Origin: Halorubrum sp. BOL3-1
GTDB lineage: Archaea > Halobacteriota > Halobacteria > Halobacteriales > Haloferacaceae
NCBI RefSeq assembly: GCF_004114375.1
Contig: NZ_CP034692.1
Coordinates: 3,224,001 to 3,288,000 of the forward strand
Reading direction: 5' to 3'
DNA: 64,000 nucleotides
Shown here one piece after another: positions 46,233 to 55,149 of this stretch (positions within the stretch are counted from its first letter, which is position 1; the number at the start of each line of letters is the position of its first letter). Under the pieces are notes generated by a model that saw only the letters and a list, made by a program, of their open reading frames with translations, was not told the origin of the DNA and did no database searches. Position numbers and translations under genes: made by a program.

Positions 46233-47161
46233 TGCTCTGTTGAATAGACGTTGAGTCACGGTTACAGCGACTCACACAGTGGTTCTATGTTGCTGATGGC
46301 GAACATCAGGACAATTTCACGGAACTGTCGATACCAGCTCAGCGCTCGCACGGCATCGCCGAGCGAGCGCTTCGTTGTCGAGTAGGATGTTTCGGCCATC
46401 CACCGCTGAGCGTAGCCGTTTGCTCGGTTGAGCGCGTTGTTCGCAGCTGCTTTCGCTGACGAACCACGGTAGTGGACGAGGTACTCAACGTCATGTGCGG
46501 CGATTTCGTACTCGGTATGCCAGTCTTGGAAGCCGTTATCGGCGGCGACGGACTGCAGGTCGTCCGCGTTTCGGCGGACGACCTGCGGTCCGGTCTTTGT
46601 ATCATGCTTCCACCGTGCTGCGATGTGAACATCGAGAACAGCAAGTGATTCCACATCAGTCAATGTCGTCGCTTTGAGCGTCTGTATTGTTCGTCCTGCC
46701 CGCTGGCGGAAGTACGATGACGCACGTCGGCGGTCGAAAAACGTGCTGTCGAGCGCAGCGTGGCCAGACTGCGGGTGCTGCTGCGCGGAAACGCGCAGCA
46801 GCGCCCGCCACACCCACATTTTCAGCCGATCAAACGACTTGTAGATCGTCGTATGATCGGGGAGATCGTCCTGATCTAAGTTGAGCGCATCACGAACCTC
46901 GGCCATGTACTTCAGCCGATTCGGCGTTTCACGGTAGCTGCGCTCGTCTTCGACCCGAAAACAGTGTAAAACGACGTGAACCCAGCGGGCGAACCCGCCG
47001 CTGGCGGGCTCGCCCGCGTGCTTCCCTAACGCTTGTTTAGCTAGGTCACGACACTGCTCAATGAAGTCGAGGATGTCGATCTCCATGGTAGGTTCGATTT
47101 TCTCGGCTTCACCCTTCTAAACCGGTGATATCGGCTAATAAGATCGCTCTTCAACAGAGCA
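46233..47161 (-). mobile_element. IS5-type insertion sequence, left copy
   Basis: 929 bp with terminal inverted repeats TGCTCTGTTGAA / TTCAACAGAGCA. It contains a single transposase gene. I find no base difference from the right copy, so the duplication is very recent or maintained by conversion. Confidence 0.88.
46262..47086 (-). CDS. IS5-family transposase
   Basis: 274 aa. It begins MEIDILDFIEQCRDLAKQALGKH and has the DDE residues in ALDSTFFDRRRASSYF, then VAADNGFQDW, and the C-terminal AETSYSTTKRSLGDAVRA with the Y-(2)-R-(3)-E-(6)-K-like order of the family. It is complete, so the element is probably active. Confidence 0.87.
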   Translation of the reverse strand: MEIDILDFIEQCRDLAKQALGKHAGEPASGGFARWVHVVLHCFRVEDERSYRETPNRLKYMAEVRDALNLDQDDLPDHTTIYKSFDRLKMWVWRALLRVSAQQHPQSGHAALDSTFFDRRRASSYFRQRAGRTIQTLKATTLTDVESLAVLDVHIAARWKHDTKTGPQVVRRNADDLQSVAADNGFQDWHTEYEIAAHDVEYLVHYRGSSAKAAANNALNRANGYAQRWMAETSYSTTKRSLGDAVRALSWYRQFREIVLMFAISNIEPLCESL

Positions 47162-47241
47162 GCAATGAGAACAACTCCTGGGATGAAATTACCCAGCAAA
47201 TCAAAGACAGAAAGATCACCAAATATTCTTCCGATAGGCAT
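47162..47241 (-). pseudogene. N-terminus of a membrane protein cut by the IS
   Basis: MPIGRIFGDLSVFDLLGNFIPGVVLIAAL starts at the ATG at 47241 and is truncated at the IS edge. A FDLLG..IPG start is seen in several bacterial multi-span proteins. The remainder of the 47162-47686 interval shows no supportable gene. Confidence 0.4.
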
Positions 47242-47686
47242 ACCATAATGTTTGTATTGATTTGTAAAAATCTGATCTAATGTCTTTCTTTTAACACTTA
47301 GTACAGATTGCCGGTTTTTCTTGACGTTGAGGCTCGTGGCCGGATACCGGCAGAAGTTAGGCAGCCGGTAATTGGGTATGCCCACCGACATTTTGCTGCG
47401 GTCGCGCGCTGCGTCGCCGAGCTACGCCCGGGTGCTAGAGGGACCTTCGGTCCCGCCGCACGCGCTCTCTGGCAGAATCTCGACCATCACAAAAACCTAC
47501 GGCTTGTATTGACCGGTTCAGCTACTCCGATCCGAATATGTTCAGCTGCAAGACTCGCGCGTTGTATCTTGCGCGGCGATCCAAACACTGTCTGAAGCTG
47601 ATAGTGGTTCCAGAAGTCAGGGTGTCTCAATATTCTGTGCCGCTCTACTAGCCAATCATCGAATAAGTCACTACTACCGACTGTGT
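47242..47686. other. Gap inside the transposon, nothing identified
   Basis: A run of GC-rich (47390-47480) and AT-rich sequence without a recognisable frame. The segment 47430-47460 (GAGGGACCTTCGGTCCCG) includes a short inverted repeat, GGGACC-TTC-GGTCCC. Confidence 0.4.
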
Positions 47687-48484
47687 TCAGTCGAAGTTCT
47701 CAACCTTCTGTTCGAGCCGTTTGAGTCGCTTATTGAGGTCCCCGGCAGGTTCGGCGTTGGGCTCACTCAGCGGGCGGATGTCCTCGAGGGCGGCGTCAAC
47801 ACGGTCGTCGTCGGCCTCGCCGTGCAGATATAGCCCTGGGCGGTCGTTATACAGCTCGCGGAGTGTACTCGCAGCGACACCCACGTCGTCGGCGACCTCG
47901 GCGAGTGATTCGCCGGCGGCGACTCGTTCCATGCCGGCGCGGACTCGGAGATACTCCTCGGGGTCAACCCGGAGATGCCCGTCAACGACCTCAAACCCGG
48001 TCGGTGGCCGGCCGGTCCATTTGCCGGCCGCTTGAGCAGCGTCGATCCCCGACTGTATCCGACGAACCTTCTGTGTCTGTTCGATCCGAGCAAGGTCACC
48101 CATGAGCCCGGCAATCATTTGGGTAACCGCCTGATCGACCATACTGTCGTCGACATCAAGATCGAGGCCGACCTCAAGATCACGGACGCTCGTCCCGTGT
48201 TCAAGAGCGTGTTGGAGGAAGTTGTGGATCTCGCCACCACCGAGCCGGGAGAGTCGAGAGAGTTCATGAACAATGACGACATCAAGTTCCCCGTCGGTGA
48301 TCGCTTCGCGAAGCCGGCGATACTCAGCGCCACCCTCGTCGCCAGTCCCCGAGATGATGTCGGCGAACCGCTCGACACTTGCGTCAGGATACTCCTCGGC
48401 GACAAACTCCTTGAGCTCACGGATCTGTCGATCGTGATCTTGTCTGTCGGTTGAGACGCGGACGTATAACGCGACGCGAGTCAC
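47687..48484 (-). CDS. Serine recombinase (resolvase/invertase type)
   Basis: 265 aa. The catalytic domain begins ALYVRVSTDRQDHDRQI (catalytic S11) and contains HELSRLSRLGGGEIHNFL. A long helix with AGLMGDLARIEQTQKVRRIQSG and a helix-turn-helix region (ESLAEVADDVGVAASTLREL) follow, then a charged coiled tail (LNKRLKRLEQKVENF). It is complete. It might resolve cointegrates of the composite transposon. A fragment of a relative lies at 37557. Confidence 0.86.
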   Translation of the reverse strand: MTRVALYVRVSTDRQDHDRQIRELKEFVAEEYPDASVERFADIISGTGDEGGAEYRRLREAITDGELDVVIVHELSRLSRLGGGEIHNFLQHALEHGTSVRDLEVGLDLDVDDSMVDQAVTQMIAGLMGDLARIEQTQKVRRIQSGIDAAQAAGKWTGRPPTGFEVVDGHLRVDPEEYLRVRAGMERVAAGESLAEVADDVGVAASTLRELYNDRPGLYLHGEADDDRVDAALEDIRPLSEPNAEPAGDLNKRLKRLEQKVENFD

Positions 48485-48793
48485 ACTTTCCGCTTTTGCC
48501 CGGTTGAGTATATAAAATATACCCTCTTTTCGCGGTTGTCTATTACCACTACCTTTTCGACGTATTATGAGAGCTTAGTCAGGTTGTGTAAATTAAAACA
48601 TAATGAGAGATATTACGCTCAATTGATTGCTCTTGTGCCGAGGATTGTCAACGAGAGTCCGCTATGTCTGTTCACTTTTGGGAAAACGACTCAGCTAGGA
48701 CTAGTCTATCCTAAAATTACAATTCGGACTTCAAAATTGTAAGATAGCTTGCTACCAGCAGTCTATACGTAGGAACAAAAATTAAAATATATA

Positions 48794-50839
48794 CTATCCC
48801 ACGGTCCCATCATCCGGATCCCCGTCCACGCTGACACCATCAGGTGAATAGTTGAGCTCATTATCGTTATCAGATATTTCTACACCATCTACGAAAAATG
48901 TTCGAGAACCTTGATCAAATTCGGCTGTAGCAACGCCTGACGCATCTATTCTTGATTCTTGTTCGGTACTATCATCAATTCTAATATCACCAGATGCATC
49001 TAAATTAACTTTGCCAACCGCGTCAATTTGAATACCTGATGCCCTTACACCACTCTCTTCAGCATCCAATGTCACGCCATTGTTGTTAGTTGTTATATCA
49101 GTGTTCCTTGCGCTGATCTCGCCGGCTGTGAATGTCACACCATTGTTGTTGGTTGTTATATCAGCGTTCCTCACGCTGATTTCGTCGGCTGTGATTTTTA
49201 GCTTTCCAGTGCGGGTGATTGTAGCATCATCTAGGGTTGCTCTTGTGGATTTTTTCAGCGTTGTAGAACCTTCTGAGTCAATGCTAGCTCCTGTAATATC
49301 AATTGGCCCAGCATTCTTTGTATTGAATGTCACACCATTGTTGTTGGTTGTTATATCAGCGTTCCTCACGCTGATTTCGTCGGCTGTGACTTTTAGCTTT
49401 CCAGTGCGGGTGATTGTAGCATCATCCAGGGTTGCTCTTGTAGATTTTTTCAGCGTTGTAGAACCTTCTGAGTCAATGCTAGCTCCTGTAATATCAATTG
49501 GCCCAGCATTCTTTGTATTGAATGTCACACCATTGTTATTGGTTGTTATATCAGTGTTCCTTGCGCTGATCTCATCGGCTGTGACTTTTAGCTTTCCAGT
49601 GCGGGTGATTGTAGCATCATCCAGGGTTGCTCTTGTAGATTTTTTCAGCGTTGTAGAACCTTCTGAGTCAATGCTAGCTCCTGTAATATCAATTGGCCCA
49701 GCATTCTTTGTATTGAATGTCACACCATTGTTGTTGGTTGTATAGTCAACTCTAGACGTGATCTTATCGGCTGTGATCGATATTTTCCCATTAGATATTT
49801 CCCCACCTCCTACATCCGATGGGATTACAAGATTAACATTCTCATCAAATTTATATAACTCACTCTCTTTATATGTCGGATCACCCTCCTCGTATTCTAA
49901 GTCATCATTAGGATCTGCATATGCGAAAGGACCGTCTGGGACACCTCCTACTGAGTCATCACTGTCATCTTTCTCCGTCCCTCCGTTGCCACCAACACGT
50001 ACAGCATCGTTCTGAGTCGGATCCTCAGGTGCTTTTTGTACGCCAACCGTATTCACTGTCAGGTTGCTGGCGGTTGTCTCAAGCGTCAGGTTGTATACAT
50101 TATCGTCATCTGGATCGCTAACACTGTACTTATTATTCGGAATATCAGTTTCATTCCAGTACTCGCTGTTGTTCAACCGTGTCGGGACAGTAACATTGAG
50201 GTCACCTTCTGGAATTTCACCACTGACATCCTCAGCTGGGCGAAGTTCAAGAGTAACTTGGTCGGTTCCACTTCGGCGAAATTCGTTCTGGAGAGCCGTG
50301 ATTTGTACCTCACCGTCATCAAAGAGAGTCTGGTCTTCAATCACTGCGATTCTACCCCCCTTGTCACGAGCATCGAGGTAAAGCACGGATGCGTCATACC
50401 ACGTCGGAGAACGATCAAGCTCATTGTATCCCGGCTGATACTCGATAAATCGTGTTGGAATCGTTACGGTCCCTTCAGATGTGCCACTTTTGTTCGAGAT
50501 AGTGATCGGATATGGATCGGTTGTTCGTATGGTTCCAGCTGGTGAAGGTGGATTTATTGTGAATGTGCGGGGCGAATACGCAGTGCCCAGCTGAACCGTC
50601 TGATACTGTGGCTGGTCGATGCTGCCAGCTTGTAGAATGCCTGCTCTAAGCTCAACAAGGTCGTTACGAACCTCTCCAGAGTGTTGGAACTCAGCCTCCG
50701 TATTCTGTTGTGGAACGACCTCCACCTGATACAGTGAGAGCGCAAGAATCAGAAACCCAAATAGAATAACAACCCCGATGACTGACGAAACAGCACGATT
50801 GTCGTCTATCGCTGATGTGCCAATGGGGTAGTCGCTCAT
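48794..50839 (-). CDS. Pilin-like exported protein with long tandem repeats
   Basis: 681 aa from the ATG at 50839. DNRAVSSVIGVVILFGFLILALSLYQ (residues 13-38) is an archaeal pilin-type N-terminal helix. About 330 residues of beta-rich, acidic sequence follow, then at least three copies of a 65-residue unit with alternating hydrophobic residues (DITGASIDSEGSTTLKKSTRATLDDATITRTGKLKVTADEI shape), as in a beta-helix. It is low in GC. The start overlaps the HExxH membrane gene by 4 bp. Probably a surface or adhesion protein anchored by the N-terminal helix. Confidence 0.7.
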   Translation of the reverse strand: MSDYPIGTSAIDDNRAVSSVIGVVILFGFLILALSLYQVEVVPQQNTEAEFQHSGEVRNDLVELRAGILQAGSIDQPQYQTVQLGTAYSPRTFTINPPSPAGTIRTTDPYPITISNKSGTSEGTVTIPTRFIEYQPGYNELDRSPTWYDASVLYLDARDKGGRIAVIEDQTLFDDGEVQITALQNEFRRSGTDQVTLELRPAEDVSGEIPEGDLNVTVPTRLNNSEYWNETDIPNNKYSVSDPDDDNVYNLTLETTASNLTVNTVGVQKAPEDPTQNDAVRVGGNGGTEKDDSDDSVGGVPDGPFAYADPNDDLEYEEGDPTYKESELYKFDENVNLVIPSDVGGGEISNGKISITADKITSRVDYTTNNNGVTFNTKNAGPIDITGASIDSEGSTTLKKSTRATLDDATITRTGKLKVTADEISARNTDITTNNNGVTFNTKNAGPIDITGASIDSEGSTTLKKSTRATLDDATITRTGKLKVTADEISVRNADITTNNNGVTFNTKNAGPIDITGASIDSEGSTTLKKSTRATLDDATITRTGKLKITADEISVRNADITTNNNGVTFTAGEISARNTDITTNNNGVTLDAEESGVRASGIQIDAVGKVNLDASGDIRIDDSTEQESRIDASGVATAEFDQGSRTFFVDGVEISDNDNELNYSPDGVSVDGDPDDGTVG
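49072..49790 (-). repeat. 195-bp tandem repeats
   Basis: The marker AATGTCACAC recurs at 49131, 49326, 49521 and 49716, an exact 195-bp period, with only a few base differences between units. A shorter 59-bp unit lies on the left and a partial one on the right. The period is a multiple of three and preserves the frame of the 48794-50839 gene. Confidence 0.9.
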
Positions 50840-51237
50840 TGTGGATTCACCTGAACACTCTGTGTATCTTCTGCCGATGGCCAAATGGCTAGTCGAATAT
50901 CTGCTGGGCTCGGGGCGATATACAGGAACCAGTACGCAGTCACAAGGTGATGAATGTAGTATGGGTCAGCGGTTTTAATCTGTTGCCAAATACCGGTTTG
51001 AATAGCGATGGCAGCAGCCACGCCGCCGACAAATAGAGGGGCAAGTGCAATCATCCGAAGTGTGGCTTTTGCCGGTAGTCTCTCAAAATCAAGACGGAGT
51101 CGGAGCGGGACCCATGAGGTATGTTCAATCGAAAGCGGGCAGGCAATCCGGGCGACTGCTAGGTGGGTTAGCTCATGGAGTCCTATCGCAAGAACCGGGA
51201 AACCGACAGCGAGAAAGATTGCTTGAACTCCAGCCAT
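50836..51237 (-). CDS. Membrane HExxH protein, M50-like
   Basis: 133 aa. HELTH (H21 to H25) lies in the first hydrophobic segment (GFPVLAIGLHELTHLAVARIA), as in membrane-embedded zinc proteases. A second hydrophobic region (LRMIALAPLFVGGVAAAIA) and a third near YWFLYIAPSPADIRLAIWPS follow; the last has a P-x-D-like pair as in the second metal site of small M50 relatives. It is translationally coupled to the repeat protein. A role in processing or releasing that protein is inferred. Confidence 0.65.
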   Translation of the reverse strand: MAGVQAIFLAVGFPVLAIGLHELTHLAVARIACPLSIEHTSWVPLRLRLDFERLPAKATLRMIALAPLFVGGVAAAIAIQTGIWQQIKTADPYYIHHLVTAYWFLYIAPSPADIRLAIWPSAEDTQSVQVNPQ

Positions 51238-51396
51238 ACTGGGTTACTATTTGCTAAGCATTTAAATCTGGTATTCAAATTTGACATCCATGATAATCGG
51301 CTACAGTGCCACGTATCGGGCTTGCGGCCCCTATCTCGAACGCTGATCCTCTCACCCTGCGGAGTCGTCCTCGGTGAGGTAGAGCATCATCTTATC

Positions 51397-52325
51397 TGCT
51401 CTGTTGAATAGACGTTGAGTCACGGTTACAGCGACTCACACAGTGGTTCTATGTTGCTGATGGCGAACATCAGGACAATTTCACGGAACTGTCGATACCA
51501 GCTCAGCGCTCGCACGGCATCGCCGAGCGAGCGCTTCGTTGTCGAGTAGGATGTTTCGGCCATCCACCGCTGAGCGTAGCCGTTTGCTCGGTTGAGCGCG
51601 TTGTTCGCAGCTGCTTTCGCTGACGAACCACGGTAGTGGACGAGGTACTCAACGTCATGTGCGGCGATTTCGTACTCGGTATGCCAGTCTTGGAAGCCGT
51701 TATCGGCGGCGACGGACTGCAGGTCGTCCGCGTTTCGGCGGACGACCTGCGGTCCGGTCTTTGTATCATGCTTCCACCGTGCTGCGATGTGAACATCGAG
51801 AACAGCAAGTGATTCCACATCAGTCAATGTCGTCGCTTTGAGCGTCTGTATTGTTCGTCCTGCCCGCTGGCGGAAGTACGATGACGCACGTCGGCGGTCG
51901 AAAAACGTGCTGTCGAGCGCAGCGTGGCCAGACTGCGGGTGCTGCTGCGCGGAAACGCGCAGCAGCGCCCGCCACACCCACATTTTCAGCCGATCAAACG
52001 ACTTGTAGATCGTCGTATGATCGGGGAGATCGTCCTGATCTAAGTTGAGCGCATCACGAACCTCGGCCATGTACTTCAGCCGATTCGGCGTTTCACGGTA
52101 GCTGCGCTCGTCTTCGACCCGAAAACAGTGTAAAACGACGTGAACCCAGCGGGCGAACCCGCCGCTGGCGGGCTCGCCCGCGTGCTTCCCTAACGCTTGT
52201 TTAGCTAGGTCACGACACTGCTCAATGAAGTCGAGGATGTCGATCTCCATGGTAGGTTCGATTTTCTCGGCTTCACCCTTCTAAACCGGTGATATCGGCT
52301 AATAAGATCGCTCTTCAACAGAGCA
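51397..52325 (-). mobile_element. IS5-type insertion sequence, right copy
   Basis: The same 929 bp as the left copy, in the same orientation, with terminal repeats TGCTCTGTTGAA / TTCAACAGAGCA. Confidence 0.88.
51426..52250 (-). CDS. IS5-family transposase, right copy
   Basis: The 274-aa product is identical to that of the left copy at 46262-47086. Both copies are complete and could mobilise the composite unit and the 127-bp MITE. Confidence 0.87.
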   Translation of the reverse strand: MEIDILDFIEQCRDLAKQALGKHAGEPASGGFARWVHVVLHCFRVEDERSYRETPNRLKYMAEVRDALNLDQDDLPDHTTIYKSFDRLKMWVWRALLRVSAQQHPQSGHAALDSTFFDRRRASSYFRQRAGRTIQTLKATTLTDVESLAVLDVHIAARWKHDTKTGPQVVRRNADDLQSVAADNGFQDWHTEYEIAAHDVEYLVHYRGSSAKAAANNALNRANGYAQRWMAETSYSTTKRSLGDAVRALSWYRQFREIVLMFAISNIEPLCESL

Positions 52326-52333
52326 GAATTTTC

Positions 52334-53060
52334 TTGACTCAAGTGTGAGATGAAGCAGTCAAAACCACTGCGTAGAAGGTGTGAGACGCATTCGATCACA
52401 CGCTGTCTGTTGTGATCTACTAGATTCCTTCTATAGGCCGTCTCTTGGTCGTGTCTAGCAGTTTCATGAGTCCAGATGCGCTCCATGATCGACCGTGCGC
52501 CGTCAGTGGTGAGCGGTTTCGGCGCGTCGAGGTCGTGTTCGGCGGCGACGATCAGGTCGTGAGCACCCGCCCGGACGCGTTCGATTTCATCATCGTCGAG
52601 GCCGGCGTCAGAGAGCCCCGTAGAGACGTGCGAGGCAAGCGACGGCCGGTGGAGAGTCGTAAACACCGGCCACGACTCCGGTACATCCAGTACCTCCGCG
52701 TATCGCTTCAGCGGCGTGATGACGGGCTCGGGGAGCGAGGCCTCCTTCCACTCGCGGCTCTTCCGGAATACGGTGACGCTGCTGTCCGTGAACGACACGT
52801 CACGCCAGCGGATCCCGTTGCGACCTCACGGTCCTCTTTCGGCGCCGAAAAGCATTCTGAGCCGCGCAGGCCCGTATAGGTGACGACGTACACGAGCGCC
52901 TGCTCGCGACATCGGCGGTACGACTTGAACTGGGCCTGCTGTTTGGCCTGCCACAGCTCACTCTCAGGATCACCGCGATCTGTGTGGAAAACTTCGATCG
53001 CACCGAGTTCGTCGAACGCTTCCGAGACGCGACGGTCAACGAACTGCGTGATCAGGTTGC
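52334..53060 (-). pseudogene. Phage-type integrase remnant
   Basis: FVDRRVSEAFDELGAIEVFHTDRGDPESELWQAKQQAQFKSYRRCREQALVYVVTYTGLRGSE is followed, after a frame change, by GIRWRDVSFTDSSVTVFRKSREWKEASLPEPVITPLKRYAEVLDVP, the typical haloarchaeal tyrosine recombinase core. The C-terminal tyrosine region cannot be recognised. The composite transposon lies at its 3' end. Confidence 0.65.
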
Positions 53061-53097
53061 GGTGGATCGGTTACCACGCCTGCTGGTCACCTAGACA

Positions 53098-53280
53098 TCA
53101 CCCGTCGTTTTCGAGAAGTGGGTCTTCGGCGTCCAGCGCGCTGACGGCGTGTTCGGTGACAGTGTTCTTGCCGACGCCCGGCAGCCCGCAGACGACAAGC
53201 GGCGGGTCTATGCTCTTTGCCGCCCCAGTCTTCGAGAGGGACTCCCCGCTCACGGTGATCGAATAAGGACTTCCTATCAA
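53098..53280 (-). pseudogene. P-loop kinase-like fragment
   Basis: 60 codons with PPLVVCGLPGVGKNTVTEHAVSAL, a Walker A motif in which the final Thr/Ser neighbour is Asn (GKNT). It stops soon afterwards. It resembles the start of small haloarchaeal AAA/kinase proteins, with the rest absent. Confidence 0.45.
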
Positions 53281-53310
53281 CTCGACGAGGTGAGAACGTG
53301 ATTTAAGTGG

Positions 53311-53510
53311 CTGTGTTGAATCGCTGTGAGGCGTAGATATTCACTGTTTAAGCAAGTCCTTGATGTTGTGGACCATACACATCGAGACGATTTGGTGGAA
53401 CTCACGAAGCTACGACCGCGCTCGCATGGCAAAGCCGAGAGAGCGCTTTATCACCGAGTTCACGGTTTCGGTCACGGCCTCAGATCGTTCCAGCGATCCG
53501 CTCGGCCGTC
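53311..53510 (-). mobile_element. IS5-type transposase 3' fragment
   Basis: On the minus strand, SVIKRSLGFAMRARS and FHQIVSMCMVHNIKDLL correspond to the C-terminal KRSLGDAVRALSWYRQFREIVLMFAISNIE region, with an end GGCTGTGTTGAATCGC. It is a different subgroup from the intact IS and is degenerate. Confidence 0.6.
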
Positions 53511-53520
53511 AGCCCGCCGC

Positions 53521-54558
53521 TTATGTCGAGACGCTGCGGGTACGACGTACCGCCAGTGTGCCGTGGTACAGGATCATCAGACAGACGAACAACGCAGATC
53601 CGATCAGGAGCACGAAACTGAGCTGATCGAGTATCGGTATCGAGAGCCACTCAGCGACCTCGCCTAGCCCGACCGCCAGGCTGGCGACGAGCAGCATGAT
53701 CCCGAAGTAGATAGTCACGTCATCCTCATCCACGTACGCAGTCGCACTCGATCCGATCCGCGCGCCGAGCGCGCTGCCGACGAGGAGCGCAGTGACAATC
53801 CCAAGATCGATCACGCCCGCACGCCCGTAGGTGAACGCACCGACGGCACCCGATAGTAGACCACCGAAGAGACTCGTTCCGACCGCGGCTGCTAACGACG
53901 TACCGATCACGTAGTAGATCGCGGGCATCCGAACGAACCCCCCACCGACACCTAAGAACCCGGATACTAACCCGACTCCCCCGCCGACTCCGGATATCGT
54001 CCATAACGACGCCTTGCTCCCGTCCGCGAGAGTCATCATTGGTGGGATGTCGTATGACTTGATCTTTTGTGCGACTTCAGGCACCTCGTCGTCGTCACCG
54101 TCGGTAGGCTCATCACCCGTAGTACCGGCGTCTTGGCCGTTGTCCAGCGCACTCCGCGTAAACAACACCCCAATCGCGGCCAGCAGAAGGACGTACGCGA
54201 CACCGACGACAACGTTCGCGATCCCGAGAACCTCAAGCCCGAACACGAGCCGGCTCCCGAGTTCGATACCGGCGGCAATGCCGACGAACATCAACGCACC
54301 GAGCTTGTAATCCACTTGCCCGGCGTCGTGATGTTTCATCGTCGCAATAACGGCCGTCCCGAAGACGAACGTCATTGAGCTACCGATCGCAACTGGAGCC
54401 GGGTAGCCGAGTATCAGCAGCGTAGGCGTGACGAGGAACGATCCCCCCATCCCGAAAAAACCGAAGAATACGCCAACCATGAAGCCGAACGCGACGAACA
54501 GAGCGAGAAGCTCCCCGCTGAGGCCCAACAGCTCGAAGCCGGGAATCATCTCAAACAA
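53521..54558 (-). CDS. Sulfite exporter TauE/SafE family protein (module B)
   Basis: 345 aa. The first-half signature FGFFGMGGSFLVTP and the second-half SGFLGVGGGFVRMP are both conserved, with the same polytopic pattern and a shorter acidic central loop (QDAGTTGDEPTDGDDDE) than the module A copy. It is directly preceded by the small membrane partner. The function is as proposed for 694-1761. Confidence 0.85.
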   Translation of the reverse strand: MFEMIPGFELLGLSGELLALFVAFGFMVGVFFGFFGMGGSFLVTPTLLILGYPAPVAIGSSMTFVFGTAVIATMKHHDAGQVDYKLGALMFVGIAAGIELGSRLVFGLEVLGIANVVVGVAYVLLLAAIGVLFTRSALDNGQDAGTTGDEPTDGDDDEVPEVAQKIKSYDIPPMMTLADGSKASLWTISGVGGGVGLVSGFLGVGGGFVRMPAIYYVIGTSLAAAVGTSLFGGLLSGAVGAFTYGRAGVIDLGIVTALLVGSALGARIGSSATAYVDEDDVTIYFGIMLLVASLAVGLGEVAEWLSIPILDQLSFVLLIGSALFVCLMILYHGTLAVRRTRSVST

Positions 54559-54717
54559 CTACGTCTCCGCGAGACGGTCGAGGACGATGGCTCCAACGGC
54601 GTCCTCGAGGGTGCCGTAGCCGACGTAGAGAAGGACTGCTTCGAGGAGCACTATCGCTATCACTGCGAGCGCTTGGAGTGACGGCGGGGAGCCAACGAGA
54701 ATCTCTGTTCCCGTCAT
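54559..54717 (-). CDS. Small single-span membrane protein paired with TauE (module B)
   Basis: 52 aa from the ATG at 54717. LQALAVIAIVLLEAVLLYVGYGTLEDAVG matches the hydrophobic core LLEA.VLYVGYG of the module A copy. The stop directly abuts the TauE gene. Its conservation in two diverged modules argues for a real gene. Confidence 0.72.
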   Translation of the reverse strand: MTGTEILVGSPPSLQALAVIAIVLLEAVLLYVGYGTLEDAVGAIVLDRLAET

Positions 54718-54825
54718 CCGATACCACCGTGGCCGTGTTCGCGGGTTCCGACATGAAGTGCGCGATTGATCTCGGCCATGTAGTTGGACGTAGCCGGTAT
54801 GCCGATATAACATTTTTGGGTTAAC

Positions 54826-54837
54826 TACACAATACTA
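54826..54837 (-). promoter_or_regulatory. TAGTATTGTGTA motif upstream of the TauE operon B
   Basis: The minus strand reads TATAGTATTGTGTAGTTAACCC. The same CCCAAAA...GTTATA follows as in module A, about 110 bases before the start. The interval up to 55149 holds no gene. Confidence 0.62.
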
Positions 54838-55149
54838 TATTCGTGTGGTGAACGAGGCACGATAGAGAACTTGAAAATAAGTTATGAAAATATACAGTTG
54901 CTCCCTGTTAACAACTATCTTTGTCGTCGCTGTCGGATACCTTTGAGCCCTCCTCCGTATCGATAACAGAGTGAGCTGCTTGTCGTGGTCAGAACGGTGA
55001 AAAACTGGATAGAACAACCGCTATGCCGGGTGATTATTACGAAGTATACACAAATAGATAGTTAGAATGAGCGCGGGAGGGTTGGTGGGTGATCGCCCAC
55101 CCCTTACCGTCGGACATACAGCACACGCAGATGTACTGTGATACCGCTC

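Larger units (their letters stand above)
46233..52325. mobile_element. Composite transposon, 6093 bp
   Basis: Two identical 929-bp IS copies in the same orientation (46233-47161 and 51397-52325) enclose a resolvase, a repeat protein and a membrane HExxH protein. The outer flanks carry the same 8 bp, GAATTTTC (46225-46232 and 52326-52333). The inner flanks (GCAATGAG and ATCTTATC) do not match each other. This is what transposition of the whole unit leaves behind. The insertion lies at the 3' end of the integrase-derived reading frame at 52334. Confidence 0.85.

Noticed and set aside
49072-49790. Regular 195-bp repeats as a possible CRISPR or satellite array
   Set aside because: The units are adjacent without unique spacers, the period is a multiple of three, and they translate to a repeated protein segment inside an open gene.
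47162-51396. Separate insertion of the two IS copies into a pre-existing region
   Set aside because: Each copy would then have its own flanking duplication. Only the outer flanks of the pair match, which fits one composite event better.
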